Positions 5,646 through 7,490 of a stretch of DNA of 7,490 nt are shown in pieces. Source of the DNA: Phycisphaerales bacterium (lineage in GTDB: Bacteria; Planctomycetota; Phycisphaerae; Tepidisphaerales; Tepidisphaeraceae). The notes beneath the pieces are model-generated. The model did no database searches. It saw only the letters and a list, made by a program, of their open reading frames with translations, and was not told the DNA's origin. Every line of letters starts with the position of its first letter. The stretch's first letter is position 1. The position numbers and the translations under genes were made by a program. The stretch is from NCBI GenBank assembly GCA_003153655.1, contig PMAK01000192.1, forward strand, positions 243 through 7,732, read 5' to 3'.

Positions 5646-5673
5646 AGTGTAACGGCGGGGCGTCCGATGTCAA
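5646..5673 (-). promoter_or_regulatory. sigma70-type promoter of rplM-rpsI
   Basis: A perfect -35 TTGACA (5668-5673) and a -10 TACACT (5646-5651) are spaced 16 bp apart, with a predicted start near 5640. The TGA of the -35 is also the stop codon of the sigma factor gene, so promoter and upstream gene overlap. It would drive the ribosomal operon through the leader hairpin. Confidence 0.65.
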
Positions 5674-7124
5674 TATGTGGGCTCACCTGGGATCGGTGGA
5701 AGGTGCATGCGGCTGCGGCTTAATGCCGTGAGGGTCACCGTCCAGATAAATAGGGCTAAAGCACAGAGATTAATGCCCCACAGCGGCACGATGCCCCGCA
5801 TCTCGCCGACGCCATTGGCCGCGATCCATTGCGGCAGACGCCAGTTGAGCATGACGACGATCACGATGAGAGACAAGGTGAATGTCTCAAATGTGTGCTG
5901 CACCGGCCGATCGGGCTGTGTCGCGGGAAGGCGGTAGGCCAGGTAGGCGCTGATCGCGGCGATGGCTGCTGCAATCAGTTCCACGGAGACGTGATCGCCG
6001 GCCTTCAAGGCTATTCGGATCATCCATCCCAGGCAAATTCCGGCCACCGGCGCGGCGGCCAGGAGCCGTACTCCGAATGATAGATTTGGAAATGGCGCTT
6101 CTCGCAGGCCCTCTTGACTCAGTGCCTTGTCAACCCGCCACTTCCCCAACGTCACCATTGTGAAAAGCGAGATGCCAAAGAGAGTTGCGCCGACAGTTGT
6201 GATCCATGTCAACGTCGTTAGCGTCCAGGCGCGTTCGTTTCCGATTTTCATGAGCCAGTTCGTCGAAACGATCCAGACGATCAGAAGGAGCCAGATCAAT
6301 ATCCAGTTCTGCTTGATCAAACGGCGATGGCGCGGCGATTGTGCGTCCTGGACATCCCTCCAATTCCCAAAAATCATAGCCAGCAACACGGAAATCGGCA
6401 GAACCCAGTTCATGAGAATCGCTAGCAGACCGCCGCTCTTGGCGGCCATCGATCCCTTGGCCGTCGCGCCGATTGCCGTGGCTTGGGCCACCAGCGCGGG
6501 AAGGGCCGCGACAACCTGCGTCGTGAACTGCGGCGTCGGCGAAGTGCGTGCGATGTTACGCTCCAGCATCTCCGCGACTTCATCGCGTAGCATTTGGCGG
6601 CCACGTGTCAGGCGTTGCCGCACGGTGGTTTCCGATGTTTCCATTGCCGCCGCGACTTGCGCTGTGGATTGCTCCTGACGGTAGAAAAGGACGAGTGTTT
6701 CGCGATAGGGCTGGGGAATGCGCGACAGCGTATGCCAGAGCAATTCACTTTGCTCGGCTTTTAGCGTTTCGTCCACAGGCGCCGCCGGCTCCTGCCCCGT
6801 TGCAAACGCCTGGCTGAATGGAATTTCTTTGTGAGAGGCTTTTCGCGACGCATCGGTCAAACGCCGTCTGGCGATCTGGCAGAGCCAGCCGGGAAGTTTG
6901 GAGGCGTCGCGCAGACCCGAGAGGCTTTTCCATGCGGAGATGAATGTCTCCTGAGCGACGTCTTCGCTTCGATGGAGGTCGCCACAGGCGGCGTAGATCA
7001 GGCCGCTCACCATCGCCTGATATTTTCGGATGATTTGCCCGAAAGCCTGTCGATTGCCGGAACGGCTGGCTGTGACCAGGTCAGCGTCCGTCAACGGTGC
7101 ATCTGTCGAATTCAAGGTGGTCAT
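5670..7124 (-). CDS. ECF-type sigma-70 factor fused to a C-terminal polytopic membrane domain
   Basis: A 484-residue protein. Residues 24-94 form the sigma-2 domain (FGQIIRKYQAMVSG, then the SEDVAQETFISAWKSL core-binding helix at 53-68), which binds RNA polymerase and the -10. Residues 124-182 form sigma-4 (IPQPYRETLVLFYRQEQSTA and the HTH AAAMETSETTVRQRLTRGRQ) for -35 recognition. After an Ala-rich linker with AKGSMAAKSGG (222-232), about seven hydrophobic segments follow: roughly 233-253, 273-290, 302-325, 350-370, 381-398, 412-428 and 446-467. ECF factors are normally about 180-200 residues; this tail should anchor it in the inner membrane and may act as a built-in anti-sigma or sensor (inference). 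ATG 7124 has GGGAG at 4-nt spacing; the upstream open frame to 7439 lacks family similarity. The stop overlaps the rplM -35. Confidence 0.92.
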   Translation of the reverse strand: MTTLNSTDAPLTDADLVTASRSGNRQAFGQIIRKYQAMVSGLIYAACGDLHRSEDVAQETFISAWKSLSGLRDASKLPGWLCQIARRRLTDASRKASHKEIPFSQAFATGQEPAAPVDETLKAEQSELLWHTLSRIPQPYRETLVLFYRQEQSTAQVAAAMETSETTVRQRLTRGRQMLRDEVAEMLERNIARTSPTPQFTTQVVAALPALVAQATAIGATAKGSMAAKSGGLLAILMNWVLPISVLLAMIFGNWRDVQDAQSPRHRRLIKQNWILIWLLLIVWIVSTNWLMKIGNERAWTLTTLTWITTVGATLFGISLFTMVTLGKWRVDKALSQEGLREAPFPNLSFGVRLLAAAPVAGICLGWMIRIALKAGDHVSVELIAAAIAAISAYLAYRLPATQPDRPVQHTFETFTLSLIVIVVMLNWRLPQWIAANGVGEMRGIVPLWGINLCALALFIWTVTLTALSRSRMHLPPIPGEPTY

Positions 7125-7154
7125 GGCACTCCCATGTAAAGGTATCACAGGAGA

Positions 7155-7181
7155 GTCGGGGAGCGGCAGGAAATTGTGACA
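7155..7181 (-). promoter_or_regulatory. ECF-type promoter, probable autoregulatory site of the sigma gene
   Basis: TGTCACA (7175-7181) and CGAC (7155-7158) are separated by 16 bp on the minus strand, with a predicted start near 7147 and an untranslated leader of about 23 nt. The layout closely resembles the TGTCACA-N16-CGTC promoter described for ECF41-type sigma factors, with one base changed in the -10. Autoregulation is typical of ECF genes. Recognition by this particular sigma is inference. Confidence 0.5.
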
Positions 7182-7208
7182 GGCTCGCGGCGCAATTCCA
7201 GAATTTTT

Positions 7209-7300
7209 TTGGCGAATATATGTATCTAGGAAGCAGATTTTTTTAAGATTCCCCAAATTACCACTGGAACTGAAAAAAGCCTCTGATATATTTTCGCCAA
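7209..7300. repeat. inverted repeat in the sigma/nfu divergent spacer
   Basis: TTGGCGAA (7209-7216) and its exact complement TTCGCCAA (7293-7300) lie about 76 bp apart. Each is flanked on the inner side by an ATATAT-like run, with a 2-bp offset. T7 tracts at 7204-7210 and 7238-7244 lie at or between the arms. The right arm abuts the nfu SD, so a dimeric regulator or looped operator is possible; it may also be chance in AT-rich DNA. Confidence 0.35.
7284..7292 (+). promoter_or_regulatory. extended -10 promoter of the nfu-type gene
   Basis: TGATATATT fits the extended -10 pattern TGN-TATATT, with the hexamer at 7287-7292. No good -35 is seen (CTGGAA at 17 bp). A start near 7299 would leave just enough leader for the GGAGG SD at 7303-7307. 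Confidence 0.4.
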
Positions 7301-7316
7301 CCGGAGGTTGGCCGAC

Positions 7317-7490
7317 TTGCCATACGAGGTACGGGAAGTTCAGCCGACGCCGAATCCGAACGCGTTGAAATTCGTTTTGGACCGGGTGATAGCGGATCAG
7401 CCCACGAGTTTTCTGGATCCCGCATCCGGTAAAGATCATCCGATCGCGTCGCGGCTGTTCGCCATATCGGGCGTGTCGAGCCTGCTGATG
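7317..7490 (+). CDS. Nfu/NifU N-terminal-domain protein, 3' end off the window
   Basis: The first 58 residues match the Nfu_N domain (scaffold protein Nfu/NifU N-terminal type) of proteins that carry and deliver iron-sulfur clusters. Diagnostic are VQPTPNPNALKFVLDR (8-23), the SF segment (31-32), HPIASRLFAISGVSSL (41-56) and its spacing from the N-terminus. The window ends within the domain, so whether a C-terminal CxxC cluster-binding NifU domain follows cannot be seen. The start is TTG 7317, with SD GGAGG (7303-7307) at 9-nt spacing. An in-frame TTG at 7308 is too close to the SD, and a TGA at 7284 closes the frame upstream, so no ATG is available. It is divergent from the ECF sigma gene. 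Confidence 0.88.
   Translation, partial: MPYEVREVQPTPNPNALKFVLDRVIADQPTSFLDPASGKDHPIASRLFAISGVSSLLM

Noticed and set aside
5122..5652. Plus-strand frame opposite rplM
   Set aside because: Antisense shadow of an unmistakable ribosomal protein gene.
5587..5673. Longer uL13 start at 5673
   Set aside because: The added 29 residues translate the leader hairpin; ATG 5586 has a good SD and gives the normal uL13 length.
7125..7439. Upstream in-frame extension of the sigma factor to 7439
   Set aside because: The extra 105 residues have no family similarity, cross an AT-rich promoter region and the divergent nfu start; ATG 7124 has an SD and matches ECF N-termini.
1..7490. CRISPR array, tRNA, IS or prophage
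   Set aside because: No regularly spaced repeats, cloverleaf, transposase motifs or terminal inverted repeats were found on reading both strands.

Overview
The window (7490 bp, moderately GC-rich in its genes) reads like chromosome from a free-living Gram-negative bacterium, most likely a planctomycete and perhaps of the Phycisphaerae. The pointers are an exported TPR protein with repeated 'W-[IV]-T-x-x-[EQ]' segments, an ECF-type sigma factor fused to a large membrane domain, N-terminally extended uS9, and starts without Shine-Dalgarno sites. This is inference from protein style; no rRNA is present.

Layout. Positions 1-1413 (minus) hold a two-gene unit: a STAS-domain protein whose 3' end overlaps a GspE/PilB-type secretion or pilus ATPase that runs off the left edge and lacks the usual N-terminal domain. 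Positions 1414-2022 form an AT-richer stretch without a confident protein gene. On its minus strand it holds what looks like a complete small-RNA transcription unit (promoter, about 85 nt, intrinsic terminator). Next is a solo HicB-like protein (plus), overlapping tail to tail with a large secreted TPR/coiled-coil protein (minus). That gene is divergent from prmC (plus), the release-factor glutamine methyltransferase. A shared bidirectional hairpin separates prmC from the rplM-rpsI ribosomal operon (minus, uL13 then uS9). The rplM leader carries a consensus promoter, whose -35 contains the stop codon of the upstream gene, followed directly by an intrinsic-terminator hairpin about 20 nt before the start codon; this looks like an attenuator. 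Upstream lies the ECF sigma-membrane fusion gene (minus), with a TGTCACA-N16-CGAC element resembling an ECF self-promoter. Divergent from it, the start of an Nfu/NifU N-domain gene (plus, TTG start) runs off the right edge.

How the genes work together. Most are housekeeping or envelope functions: ribosome assembly, translation termination, iron-sulfur cluster delivery, and secretion or pilus assembly. No phage, IS, CRISPR or tRNA is visible. The best unexplained material is regulatory: the rplM attenuator, the intergenic small RNA candidate, and the membrane-tethered sigma factor with its putative autoregulatory promoter. I do not see a complete new multi-gene system in this window.
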